Positions 37,566-49,349 of a stretch of 64,000 nt of DNA are shown one piece after another (position 1 is the stretch's first letter; each line of letters opens with the position of its first letter). The translations under genes and the position numbers were made by a program. Source of the DNA: Fragilariopsis cylindrus CCMP1102. Its lineage: Eukaryota > Bacillariophyta > Bacillariophyceae > Bacillariales > Bacillariaceae. Location: the NCBI GenBank assembly GCA_900095095.1, contig FMBT01000492.1, positions 1 to 64,000 on the forward strand, written 5' to 3'. Under the pieces are notes generated by a model. The model was not told the origin of the DNA and did no database searches. It was given only the letters and a program-made list of their open reading frames with translations.

Positions 37566-37928
37566 TATTGGATTTGAACTTGAATTTTGGATTGATGTAC
37601 GTATCATCCAATCTAATTATAATATTATAAGCTAGTGTAATGCAAGGTTTTTTTTAAATTTGTGAAACGAGAATATGAAATGTGAATTTGAAATAATTGT
37701 CTCTCTGGTTAACTCTAATAGTTACTGTAGCAGTTTTATAAAAGAATAAGAAGTATTTTTTTGCCATAATGATCATTATTCTACTAGATAGTAATAGTAG
37801 TGTACTTAAGAATGCTCCAACGTTGCTGCCACAGAAAATGCCATTGTTGGAAGATTCACCTTCCGATTCCATGGGATCTATTACTTTTGTGACAGAAGAA
37901 GAGTTTTCTTGGCTAGTGATTGATTGCT
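37566..37928. other. Spacer between convergent genes
   Basis: The 3' ends of the SET gene (plus) and the fasciclin-fusion gene (minus) face each other here. AT-rich, nothing else seen. Confidence 0.4.
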
Positions 37929-40417
37929 TTACAATAAAGCAGAAACACCAGCAATGATGGTAAGTCCGACGATGGAACCGTATAGTGATGATGATGATGA
38001 TTCTTCATCCTTATCCATATCCATACCATTATCCATACCACCATTCGTATCAGTATCGGTATCAGTACTAGTATCGGTATCGTCACCACATGTTGCAAGG
38101 AATGCTGCAACATCAATAGATGGTGGTACTAAAACAGCGTTAATAACATGAATAACACCATTGCTTGTCGTGATATCAGCAGTAGTGACAGTAGCTGAAT
38201 CATTAATAACAACACCATCAGTTGTATTAATAGTAACATCTTCACCTTGTAAAGTTGGTGCCATCATACCGTCAGTTAAATCAGTTGATAACACTTGTCC
38301 ATCACGACGTGATAGGTCAAGATTGCAGATAACGCTCCTTTGTTATCTGGTTCTAATAAACATTCTACTAACCAGCAGGAAGAGCAGCAAATGCATCATC
38401 AGTTGGTGCAAATACAGTGAATGGACCGTTTGGTTCAGCAATAGCACTCACTAAATCAGCTGCTGTTAATGCTGCAACTAATGTTGTAAATGAACCGGCA
38501 GCAATTGCTGTTGATGGAATATCAACAGGACTTGTTGTTGTGTCTTGTGCATTTGTATCGTCTCCGCCACCATTCGATTGGCACTCACTACTGCAATGAT
38601 TCGGACATTGTGCTGACCAAATCCCGTTTTGGGCTTGGCAAAGTTCTGCATTGCAGGACCCTGGATCGCAAGAGCATTGATGCGCTGTCATATCGTAGCA
38701 AGCTCCAGAAATGTTACTATCTCCGGTTTCTTTTTCGGTCGAACAACCTTGAAAGTACTTGGTGTTGTGATAGTCTGTATTGTAGCAGGCATACTCTCCT
38801 GCACCGGCACCCTTCGTTTTACCGTTACCACTTTGACGATGTTCCGTGCTTGTAACATCCACGCCGGCGACACAAACAGTCTCATCGTGAATGCGATCAG
38901 CGCCTGCAACAACGGGACCGACAGAATTAAGGATTTCTATTGCATGCCGTGGTGTGAGTTTCCGACCACCAATAGGCCATTCAACGTACTGGCCATTGAG
39001 GATGGCACGATCTGGAAAGACCACTGCAAAATCTTCATTGTTGATTGTATCACGTACACGATGATCGTACAGCCAAACATCGACTGGATACAATGTATCG
39101 GTATTACACGATTCAAAGTCGGTAGCATTGATTTGTTCATCGGTACACGATGCGAAGTAACTTTCTGTTGGAATCGATTCCCAGAAGTAATTCAATGAAC
39201 AATCCTCGCATTTTCCTATATGTAAAATTGGCATCCCGAGTTCTTCGAACATTCGTAGGACCATCTATATACGGGAGCGTGAAGGGTCGATACGAAAAGA
39301 GATGGAAATTGGTGAGTTCAGTTTTAAAGATCGCGATGCAAGGATACTACTCTGTTAGTACATAATATAGTCAATTATTATTGCTGAATTTACTCTTACA
39401 TCATCAACTGGACTTGCATAGAAGGCTGTGCTTGGATCGACGTATGATGCCATCGTACGTATTCCTTTATCGTGTGCTGTTTTCATATGTTCGGTAAACT
39501 GAGTTGCGGCGGTACATAAGTCTACATAATCCTGTTGAAGTTGTGTCGGTTCTTCTACATTCAAAAATAGTGCAAGTTCCTTGTATTGTTCTATCATGTC
39601 AATCATGCTGAGACCATAACAATTCTCGTGTTCAAAACAATCATCACCTTTCAGTGATACATCGTTGTAAATAATTTGCGTTGTGGGGAAGATCGATTCG
39701 ATCTGTTCGGTAAAATTGGAAAAACCCCATGGATTTTCGGCATAGCCGTGTACGATCAAATAGTCGGGATTCAATTCAAGTAACAAATCGGAATCGAACA
39801 ATGTACAATATCCTGGAATGCGTTCACAATCGGGTGATAGATTTGTAACACTTTGTAATTTCACAATATCTTCGGGTTCTGGATCAGCATTGTACGTCGA
39901 AGCTTGTTCCGGTTCATCGAAATTGTAATCACTTCCGGATACTACATACTCTCCGTATGTTCCCAAAAGTTGATCCGTATCAAGACCTACATATTATGTA
40001 CAGGACAGTAGCGGCGGAATATTAGATGAGAGATGGTACGAAAGTCAATGCCATGGAATTCAATCCGAACAAACAAACAAACAAACATGTTTTCGTCACC
40101 TCGTACCATAGCTGAATAAAGACGTTGCCGTATGTGCGAAAGTTATCTATAGAGGGGGAAAGTAGGAAGAAACGCAGACGGGGTCATGAGAGTTGTTACT
40201 ATGTGTATTGCTACCTATCGATTCCTTCACTGCATCGTATCGTCACAAAGGTTAGCATACTTACAATAGTTGGTTTCTCTTTTGTCGTTGTATGGGTTAC
40301 GCCTGAATCGTCGGTGAAGCTGCGTTCTAATCCTTCGGCAGTTACGACATTACAGGATGGCGCTGTTACCACCACGATGGCAAATAGTAGAGTTGCTGCT
40401 CTTGACAGAAAAATCAT
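37929..40417 (-). CDS. Cell-surface protein: periplasmic-binding (TroA/FepB-like) domain fused to fasciclin (FAS1)
   Basis: Four exons fit perfectly in phase: 40417-40265 (signal peptide [20 protein letters not shown]), 40146-40107, 39986-39400, and 39264 onward. Introns are 118, 120 and 135 nt. Residues about 60-380 resemble the class of metal-chelate/siderophore-binding proteins: [31 protein letters not shown], then after intron 3 [17 protein letters not shown] and a C-terminal helix [12 protein letters not shown] Cys-rich segment follows (38640-38790). Then comes a canonical FAS1 domain: [53 protein letters not shown], and an Asp-rich stalk with a C-terminal hydrophobic anchor. Two single-base losses (near 38370 and 38305) split the FAS1. 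Likely a ligand-capturing wall or membrane protein, possibly for iron. Confidence 0.78.
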
Positions 40418-41476
40418 CTCGTCGCCGGCAATTAATTGCTAATCCGATAAAAATAGTAAGATTAAAAATAATAATGCCTCAACTAGCCACAACATAATGA
40501 GATGGCATGGATTGACACATGATCGATCATAATCAGCGGCTGCAGCATGCAAGAAAAGATTTTTTGTTTGTTTGTGTGTGGTGTAGGCGCTTCTAGCGAG
40601 AATTCGGTATCGTGTTTCAAGAACTGTGAATGCACACGGATCGACACGTTCGAACACGCGCCTAGCACGATTAATATAAGATCTTTGGACTTAATGAAAT
40701 AATAAAATGGCGCGTGCATTTGATTATGAAAATATCTTATGCTCCTGGAGAAGTAGTTCAATGTGCTACATTTAACATGAGATCTAACACTTAAGCCATG
40801 CAAAGATGATTCATCGAATCGAAATCAATCAATCCCGAATCCCACATGTCAATTGTAATTGATTCGATTTATTTGACGTCGCATTCGTGATGGAGGCAAT
40901 AATCACCAATTGCTGGATGCATACTATTTTGTCGAATCTTCATTCGCATACCGACCGTACTGTACCAAAAACCGAATTGTGTCTCCCGTGCAACAACAGC
41001 TTACATGCCGGCAATGTATCAATCAAGAAAAGATTTTCCTTTTTTGTATATACAGTAATATGTTGGTAAGCAGCGTTTCTTTCTTTAAGCATGGGTCACG
41101 GTATGCATTCGAACACGCGCCTAGCACGATTAATAAAGATTTGTTTGTTTCACGCGCCCCCCCATCGATAAAATAAATGAAGCGGATTGAGGATGTGATT
41201 GATATTTTCATTGATTCGTGCATCCACTGTGCACACTTATACTGTCTAGACGGGGATCGATGTAGCACATCTTTTATCGATGTCGGCCTATCATTACAAC
41301 AACAACAACAACAACAAGAGAAGAAGAAGGAATATAATATATAATATATATATATTTATATAATATATATCAATTGTTGGTCACTGCTGAATTCAAAAGT
41401 CGTAGCTTTTCTACAATACAACACACGATACCGAGAATCATCAATCAGATCAGATCAGATCAGATCAAACAAAATC
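40418..41476. promoter_or_regulatory. Divergent promoter region containing a partly duplicated block
   Basis: Two genes diverge from this 1.06-kb spacer. TTCGAACACGCGCCTAGCAC followed by GATTAAT occurs twice in the same orientation (near 40649 and 41107), with looser similarity around each copy (a preceding AGAAAAGATTTT near 40552 and 41028). This looks like an old duplication of about 130 bp within the promoter. (CAA)n and (TA)n tracts lie near 41297-41370, and (GATCA)n just before the ATG. Confidence 0.5.
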
Positions 41477-43385
41477 ATGAGTGATGCTGGTGCTGATGTT
41501 ACCCAACCGATCATTCGTGTTCCGCCTGAATTTGGAGTCTGCCTGGACGTTGTTACAGAGAAAGAATCTCGGTGTGTACTTTCTGAGAAATCGTGTCAAC
41601 CAGGAAAAGAAGTATACAGTCCTCTTTACGAACGTCGTACTAATAATGACAACAATCGACTATCATGTAATTTCCCCCATGACGTAACAATAGGACGATG
41701 TACATCGTCCTTAGACGACAAACGTTGTGCTCCTTCATCGAATTCCTGTGGAACCAAATCATCCTTTTATAATATCATCGACCCAATCTGTTCGTTACTG
41801 GAAGATACCAGTACCAGGATGAGTATCACGTTTCCTGCCTGCTCCAATCTTGTTGATACAAATAATGAATGGCAATGTGTACTCGATAACTATGATTGTT
41901 TATCTGGTGAACGATTCAACTATGCAAAATGGACTACCGACTGGGCCGATAAACCATGTCATTGTGAAGATGTTCCAACTGGAGTATGTTACAACCACCA
42001 AAAAGTGTAAGCACTTCAACAACAACAGAAACCAATACCAATACCATTCCTACTAATGCGATGATATTGACACCAACCAATTCATTTTGTGCTGTGACAC
42101 CTCGAGACTGTCCTACAACGACGCACCGGTGGATATCTGCGAGAGATTTTATGGAATTATCGTCAGACCGCAGTAGTGCTACGTTCATTGTCGTTTGTGT
42201 AACGAATCATCTATCAAAAAAGAAAAACAACCACAACAGCAACAACCACAACAGCAAAAACAACCAAATTCGTACCTTGCAGCAGGTGCTTGTCAAGATG
42301 ATAAAAAGACAACATCGTCTTTTGTATTGTGTGCTATGGAGTCTACTGATTGTCCAGATAGTACTACATTTATATCATCTCAAAAACTTTATGAACAAGG
42401 TTTGTCTTGCCCTATAACATTAACTCGCAATTGGGGTGAATGCACATCAACCGGTGATAAAGTTGAATGTACAAATAAAGCCGAATCATGCAACTATGAT
42501 TTCAGATTTGAACGACAACAACAAAATTGTAATATATATCAAAATACGGAAACAAATATACCAACCTATTTTTCATCTTGTTCACCACGGACAGATAATA
42601 ATGATCGTGATTGGAAAGATATACGTTGTGTTTGGGATCAATCAGAATGTGACAAATCGACAGAACGGTGGGAAGAAGCACGATTGCCGAATAATGCATG
42701 GTTTAATGGATGTTTGTGCGAAGATGTATTTACTGGTGTTTGCAAAGAAGATCCTTCTATTACAACAACATCTACTACTACTACTACTTCTTCTTCTTCT
42801 AGTGGTGGTGGAGAAGAAGAAAAAGAACATTATCAATATTACTGTGCTGTGTCGGCTAAAGGCTGTACCGATCCATCATCGTATATTCCACAACGATTGT
42901 TGGCCAAAAATAATATCAATATTTCGTGTCCGTTATGCCCATCATCACCATGCCGTAGTCGCTCGCCGTCGATGACAACAAGTTCTTCGTCACCACCTGT
43001 ATCTTCTGCTCCAATGAAAAGTGTAGGAAGTACCCGACCATCATTCTCGCCAATTCTTTCACCCATAACGATATCACCTCCTCTTACTGATGATGCCCCC
43101 TCACAACTACCCGTTACTGATAAAGAACAAACGATTGCCGAGGAATATTATGGTAGTGGTTTCGATGTAATAAGTGGTAATGGTAGTGGTAACAATAGTG
43201 ACGAATTACAAGTACTACTACCAGCAGGAGCGATTGCTGGTATTATTATAGTAGTCGTTATTATAATTATCCTAGTGGTAATTGTTTTTGTGACTGGTGG
43301 CAGTGCTTCATGCCGTGCAGCATGGGATAGAGCAGTTATAAACTCATCATCGACTTCCACTGTAGCAGAACGAGGTCAGCAGTAA
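41477..43385 (+). CDS. Cys-rich modular single-pass membrane protein, receptor-like
   Basis: ATG at 41477 (MSDAGADVTQP). The long extracellular part repeats Cys-rich modules: RCVLSEKSCQPGKE, KRCAPSSNSCGTKSSFY, CVLDNYDCLSGERFNYAKW ending CHCEDVPTGVC, then FCAVTPRDCPTTTHRWISARD, FVLCAMESTDCPDSTTF, RCVWDQSECDKSTERW ending CLCEDVFTGVC, and YCAVSAKGCTDPSSYIPQRLL ending CPLC. The recurring pattern C-x6/7-C then W/Y...C-x-C-x5-GVC suggests about seven related units. Near the C-terminus is one membrane helix (LLPAGAIAGIIIVVVIIIIL) followed by a short basic tail. No signal peptide is visible at this ATG, so an upstream exon may be missing. Two frame breaks (near 41990 and 42185) each lack one base. 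I recognise the module from other diatoms, but its function is not known. Confidence 0.7.
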
Positions 43386-43559
43386 GAAAGCAATAGAAAT
43401 AATACCACCAAACAACAACATCAACAATCACCACCACCTGATCACGATGAGGAACTGACAGTACATCATTCGTCTGCTACAATTACTTGATGCAATAAAA
43501 GTAGCAGTATAAATATACAGTTATTCGTTTCTTCTTTAGTATGTAATACTAAACATAGG

Positions 43560-46240
43560 CTTGGTATTTTCGTTTTTCAGACTTACTGCTGTCGGTAGCA
43601 GATCGTTGCATATTTTTACTAACAGGACGTCTCTCTGAATCCTTCTGATTGCTAGCGCTAGACATCTCCAGGCTATTGATGATATTATTGTGTTTGACCA
43701 TTTGTTTTTGTGTTAAAGGTGTCCTATATACTGTGGTTCAAGATATGCTTTTTGGAGTTGGTGCCGTAGATTACTGGTGATTGTGAGACCTCTTATGTTG
43801 ATGACTGCTGGGCATGATGGCAGTAGTCTTGCTACTGGGCGATATGATCCATATCTATCTTGGTACTCCCCTGCTAATTGATCTGTGTCACAATTCAGTT
43901 TCGCATCTATTGGTAGATCTGTGTATTCTATCTTGTTGTCTTGATGACCATACACATGGTGAAAACTGGCATTGATTCCATATGTTTGGTGTGATAAGAA
44001 AATCTGTTCTGTTACATCGTATTCCGAGGATAACGTGTTATTCGAGTATGGTAGAGTGTATTCTAGATGGGCTTGGCTTCTTTTGACCAGTTCCAAGTTG
44101 TCTGTTAAGAATTTCACTGTTAGTGTGTCTTATTTTATATACTGTGGCATTAGCACAATGATCATCAATATCAACAACATACCTGTTGCTATGCTTATGA
44201 CTGTAGTGAGTTACCTCTTCCGTTGCATGGTCCGTATGCCTTTACCAATACTTTGCCCTCCGGCGAAGCTAGTACCCATCCATAGCTCATATTATGTATA
44301 TACTTCACAGATCCATCTGAAACTGATAGGAGGTGTCCTTGCTTGTCATGTTCTAATGCGCTTGTTATACTACCATCGGTTCTAATTTGTACATAACTGA
44401 GTAGATCTTGTACCCATGTGAGCTTGCTGTGTTATGGAAACTTCAAATGTTACTGTTGGTCCAATTGTTGCTCCTGTGGTTTTTCCAATAGTACAGCTGT
44501 GAAGTCAACATATATCTTCCCGTTACCAAACACTTTGGTCCTGATCGGCGTGCTATCTATTTTTGGAGTATAATCATCTGTGCTATTATTCCATCTTAAG
44601 GTGTGTTCCGTGGATTTTATATTGTTGCCATTTTTGTTCATGCTTTGGTGTGTGTTGGTAAGTTTCACTTCCTTTGCAATATGCATTCCATGTTCCTGTT
44701 TTGCAATGGTTGTTTTTCCATTGTCCCCATGATACTTTCAGTTGTCTACCTATTATTAGTGGTGATAACATCTGCTTCCACAGTGTCCAACTTCTTGTGT
44801 TGGGTCTTTGTTGTTTTGTATTTGTTAATTTTGTCCGAAATTCCAAGTTGTCAGTGTTGCTATTTATTATCCCCTTTGCAAGGATAGTTCCACATATTGT
44901 GCTGATCTCACTTATATATATATGTCACACCCAGGTACATTTGTACACAGTTGATTTGTTTTATTTGGACCAGGGTAAGATCTAAATCATTTGCATGTTC
45001 CGTGATTGCAATGTCATTCACTCTAAGACTCTGTTGCACATAATTCACATCAAGATGGATTTTGGCGTCAATTTATTTTAGATAGTCTCCTATTGCTAGG
45101 ATAAACTGACCCTGGACATATTCCAAATCCGTATTTGTTTTCTCTGGTAATGGTGCTTGATATTGTGTCCAAGCATAAGCACTTCTTGACATATATTTTT
45201 GGTATAGAGCTCTTCACTATATCTTTCAATTGTTTTGGTGTTAAGGATGAATGGGGCAGTGAATATTCAACTGACAGTCTCCGTACCGAGTCATAGAATA
45301 TTTTTGCCTCTGATGGTCTTGTTGCACTTGATGACTGATGAGTATATTGCTTGTGTTACTTCAATTGCCCTCTCTTTTATCTTCTCGTATTGAGGTATTA
45401 CTGGTACCAGCTGGTGCTTTGTAATATATGTCCAAGATTTCTGCAAGGTTGATATATTATATTCTTGGATTGGATTTCAATGTTGTTACCCCTGTCATCT
45501 TTTAAGTCTATTGATAGGTTGGTGGTGGCACGCATTTCTGATATGCCACTATCCTGAAAATCATCATAAATCAGAGGTGGGCATCTTTTTTTACTCATTG
45601 GAGTAATTCTTGTACAGATGTATTCTCCTCACCTCCTGTTATACATTTGGAATCATCAACAAAACCGGCAATACTGAATCTTACAAAAGTTTCTCCTGAT
45701 GAGCAGGACAATAATATTCCATTTTAATTTTCTTATGGCAGTCGAATAGTACACTCAAGCTCAAGATAAAGCACCAAATCATTTGTGAGTTACCCCTAGT
45801 CCTGTTCCATGAATCGGATACTGTACACAATTTGTGTACGATGTCTTTGATACTTTTGTTGATAGTTTCAATATGAATTCTGCTTCTTTGAGTGTTTTTG
45901 CGTGAACAAATATCTTCCCTGCTAGGCTTGCTATTGCCATCAGGATTTGATCATAACATAAAGCTACATCGTTATCAAAGTTTATTTAGGGTGTTTAGGT
46001 CAGCAGTGAATGATCCAATTGCAGTTCCTCTAGTAGTGTCACAGATGTACAATCTCTCCCTGGACAACATCCATATTGCCCTTGATTAAATATTCTGTCT
46101 TCTTGTGCTTTTTGTATACTGTCTTTCCATTTCAGTCCTAGCAATAGGTTCAAGTTTGCTTTGTATAAATATATCATCGTAGTCTGTGGCTTTTTACGTT
46201 CCTGCTTATTTAATCTTTAATTCTTCTATCTTATGCGCCT
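43560..46240 (-). mobile_element. Fossil retroelement with reverse-transcriptase and RNase H remnants
   Basis: Minus-strand remnants: a reverse-transcriptase-like region at about 45600-46180 and an RNase H-like region at about 43713-44117, with connecting sequence between. No terminal repeats or integrase were found, so a non-LTR (LINE-type) origin is most likely, but the family is uncertain. The copy is heavily broken (ten or more breaks) and old. The order RT then RNase H on the minus strand is clear. Confidence 0.6.
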
Positions 46241-47105
46241 CTTCCTGGCTATTCGAAATTTGCCTGTCACCCATATACATCCTCATAGAACATTTTCCCC
46301 AGAAGACCAAATTTATCCAAAACTTTCTGTCTCTATTTAACGTATAGATATCTATATTTAGGACTTCTATTCAATACTATAATCCTATCTAGCTCGAATA
46401 ATTAAAATTTTGATCCTACGTAATGTATGCCACAATGGTTATCGTCAAACAACAGTAGAAGAGGTATCTCTTGGCACTTCTATTACCATACTATATTTTT
46501 AATAGATCACTTATCTCTTATTTAATCAATCTTATCATAAACAGTTTCATTTCCTCCTCGTCGCTCATAATTTAGTTTGGACGACGGCTGGACGAGGTAC
46601 GAAATCCTCAACTCTAACCTTTACTTGTCCGCAATTGTTTTAATCGCGTTTAGAGTTCTGATTATTAACCCGTTAGTCGTAGAAACAGTTGAAGTTTGGG
46701 CGGAAATTTAATTAACGTGATGATTGGTCAGAATTCACGTTACCTTTATATGCGAATCACAGATTCAACAGAAATTCATTTAGATATATTATTGGGTAAA
46801 GAACAACTACTGCCGCGGTGAGCGTAAGTACAGATCGTACATGGTACGAGGTACGAGTACCTAGTGAATGTGAGACTGTTCCAGATGTACAGTATACTAC
46901 TAGACTTCCGCACACGTACAGTGTTACTAATTGATCTATCTACTGTCAATGTTTGACCTGTATGTAAATAAATAAAATCCTACAATGCTTTACTCTAGTA
47001 GCTAGTAGGAGATGAAGGAAGCTGAGAGTCGTCGTGATACTCACCTGCCATTGTCGAGTGAAGAAAGAGACATAAGACAATGCCTTTCCCTCCCGATTTG
47101 CTTGT
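46241..47105. other. Spacer, no gene seen
   Basis: AT-rich 0.87-kb region between the retroelement fossil and the AlkB-like gene. GTAC-rich near 46830-46870. No domain or RNA is supported. Confidence 0.4.
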
Positions 47106-47942
47106 TTACGAAGCCATACTGACGTGCTGCTGTGTGGTATAAGATGGAAGACCATGGAAGGCTTTCCTATCAGTGCTCGAAGTTGGCACCTTAAAATTAT
47201 CCTGTCCAACGAGGTCTTCCTTGACACGAAAATACTTGAATTCTTCCTCCCTACCGAGCACCTCAGGGGAGTCTCGAAAGGTAAAGGAAAACCGACTAGG
47301 ATCATAGCTCATCCACTCGGGAGCATCGTCAAGCTTAATTTCCAGCACAGCATGCTTAATTAATCGACAAGGTCCTCCAAACAGAAGGATATCCCCTGAG
47401 CGAAGCTCCACAGTGCGCTCTTCATCAGTGTCCAAATGCTTAAAGCCAAAGACACACGTGGCACCAATCGAGAGATTCACCACTGGATGGTCCGACTTTC
47501 CATCGTTCTCGTAGATGTCCCGGTGCCACACAAGCCCTTCAGAGGTCGTGTAGAGGTTCAGCAAGACATGCGTACACTGCATGGCTGGCATGGACGTATC
47601 CGCAGCCCTGGAAGTAGAGACAGCATCGTTTGACAGCTGGATAAGATCTCTAGGGAAGCGAGTGGCGGCGTCGTAGATTCGGCCTCGACTCTCTCCTGTA
47701 TTGAGGATCTTTTCGCCTTCCTTGTTGACTGTGTAGAACTCATCGCCAAAGTCTTTTGCCATTGCTGCAATTCTTTGACACGCCTCATCGTCAATAAAGT
47801 TTCTTAGGATTACAAGGCCAGGCTCAACTACTTCGACTCGCTTCTTCTGGCTCACACTGATAGTAGCTAGGGACAAGCATTCGGGTGCTGCCATCAACGA
47901 CCAGGCCATGGAAAAGAAGGTTGCGATTGTGGGGGGTGCCAT
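47106..47942 (-). CDS. AlkB-like 2-oxoglutarate/Fe(II) dioxygenase
   Basis: Intact single exon of 278 codons. The jelly-roll core carries the AlkB arrangement: NLYTTSEGLVWHRDIYEND gives the iron ligands His140 and Asp142, SIGATCVFGFK the next strand, LRSGDILLFGGPCRLIKHAV the distal His (about 197), and SRFSFTFRD the Arg pair (about 217 and 223) that binds 2-oxoglutarate. The N-terminus (MAPPTIATFFSMAWSLMAAP) is hydrophobic and could be an organelle signal. AlkB homologues remove methyl groups from DNA, RNA or protein; which substrate cannot be told. GC content and codon use look higher than the neighbours, and it is one of few genes here with no break. Confidence 0.85.
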   Translation of the reverse strand: MAPPTIATFFSMAWSLMAAPECLSLATISVSQKKRVEVVEPGLVILRNFIDDEACQRIAAMAKDFGDEFYTVNKEGEKILNTGESRGRIYDAATRFPRDLIQLSNDAVSTSRAADTSMPAMQCTHVLLNLYTTSEGLVWHRDIYENDGKSDHPVVNLSIGATCVFGFKHLDTDEERTVELRSGDILLFGGPCRLIKHAVLEIKLDDAPEWMSYDPSRFSFTFRDSPEVLGREEEFKYFRVKEDLVGQDNFKVPTSSTDRKAFHGLPSYTTQQHVSMAS

Positions 47943-48060
47943 ATTTACCGAGTATTGGATGGGTAGGTGTGCAGCAGTTTTCTCGGATTGAGCGAGAAGT
48001 GAGTTCTGAAATTATGATCACAGTCAACAAAAGTTCTACGGTTAAATTTCTCGTTTCAAT

Positions 48061-48720
48061 CACGTAGTAGTAATTGGGCTACTCCTCATTCTGCTGTGCT
48101 CAAACCTCCGAAGATTATGTGCGAGTCGAGTCGTCAAGTCTGAAGTGCTTATTAATTAGAAATGCGATTGGGTGGTACGGCTGTCCAACGATTCGATACA
48201 AACAAATTACATTACATGGTATGTGTAATGTAATTGATACTGATATAAAATAATGATGCGATGCGTTTCGGTTTCTAATGGTTTCTTGTTCTTGTTTCTT
48301 GTTCTTGTACTTGATACGCGATGTGTGTATTCTCTTTTTCGACCCATCGCAACAAAGTTGACGAAGTAGTAAATAGATAAAAATAGAACCCATACCCTGG
48401 TACATACCGGACGAAAAAAGGCACTTAAAAATATAAATACGCGATGTATATTCTCTTTTTCGCCCCATCGCAACAAAGTTGACGAAATAGTAAATAGATA
48501 AAAACAGAACCCATACCCTGGTACATACCGGACGGAAAAAGGCACTTAAAAATAAATACGCGATGTGTATACGACTTGTATCCTCTTTTTCGCCCCATCA
48601 CAACAAAATTGACGGAATAGTAAATAGATAAAAATAGAACCCATACCCTGGTACATACCGGACGGGAAAAGGCACTTAAAAATAAATACGCGATGTTTGT
48701 ATTCTCTTTTTCGCCACATC
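48061..48720 (+). repeat. Left copy of a duplicated block: unique 95-bp segment plus minisatellite array
   Basis: The segment from about 48061 to 48160 (CACGTAGTAGTAATTGGGCT onward) recurs at about 49343-49441 with about 90% identity. It is followed by a minisatellite of 119-130-bp units starting TACGCGATGT at 48315, 48438, 48557 and 48687 (the last partial). Units share CTCTTTTTCG, CAACAAAGTTGACG, TAGATAAAAATAGAACCCAT and CATACCGGACGAAAAAAGGC. Confidence 0.75.
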
Positions 48721-48992
48721 ATCATTAAAAATGAGAGTATAACGGGTCTTAGTACACATCAACTGACGGATTTTTTAACCTTTTTAATTATTTATCATTC
48801 CATACGAACCTTTATTTCCGAACGAATATATATAACCCCTTGAATCAAAGTGAACTGCCTGCGTACAGTAGGATCGTTATAAATTGTACTAAAAGTAGTC
48901 TGACAGTTGAAAACTTGACACCAATCAACTGTGTTAAACTCAGCAAAACCTTCCGTAGCAGTTGAAGATCTTTTATTGCTGGATAATAACCG

Positions 48993-49349
48993 ATGATAAG
49001 GAGTCACAGAAATTTAGTGGGGATATATCTATACTGCTTTATTACTGTCATCTTCGTGTTGAAAGCGGAAGCATTAAATGTATTATTGACCGGCGGAAGT
49101 CAACACGTGAAAAGTTTACAAAAGTCGGTCACGATGTCGAAGCTAAGGAGCGTCCCAAAGAGCATGAATGCCCCTTTGAAACGATTGATCACACAACAAT
49201 TCCGCAACACAGCACTAGGATACGGGCGTAACAAAAGAAACCTTGGGTGGCGTCAGAATATGAGTGACGAGAGCGCGGACGAGTGTCTGAAATCGATCCT
49301 CGAGTCGACATATATGAGCGACATTGAGACACGCGGCAAAGCCACGTAG
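48993..49349 (+). CDS. Small secreted-type ORF of unknown function
   Basis: A 118-codon frame whose first 27 residues (MIRSHRNLVGIYLYCFITVIFVLKAEA) form a convincing signal peptide with an A-x-A cleavage site. The rest is basic with no cysteines and no domain I know. It lies exactly between the two duplicated blocks (48061-48720 and 49343-49806), and its last codons overlap the start of the second block. It could be a lineage-specific secreted protein or a chance frame. Confidence 0.35.
   Translation: MIRSHRNLVGIYLYCFITVIFVLKAEALNVLLTGGSQHVKSLQKSVTMSKLRSVPKSMNAPLKRLITQQFRNTALGYGRNKRNLGWRQNMSDESADECLKSILESTYMSDIETRGKAT

Noticed and set aside
38417-39365. Plus-strand ORFs of 120-189 codons
   Set aside because: Antisense shadows of the FAS1-fusion gene, whose minus-strand frame carries clear domain motifs and splice sites.
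43972-44985. Plus-strand ORFs over the retroelement
   Set aside because: Antisense to the fossil; no independent coding signal.
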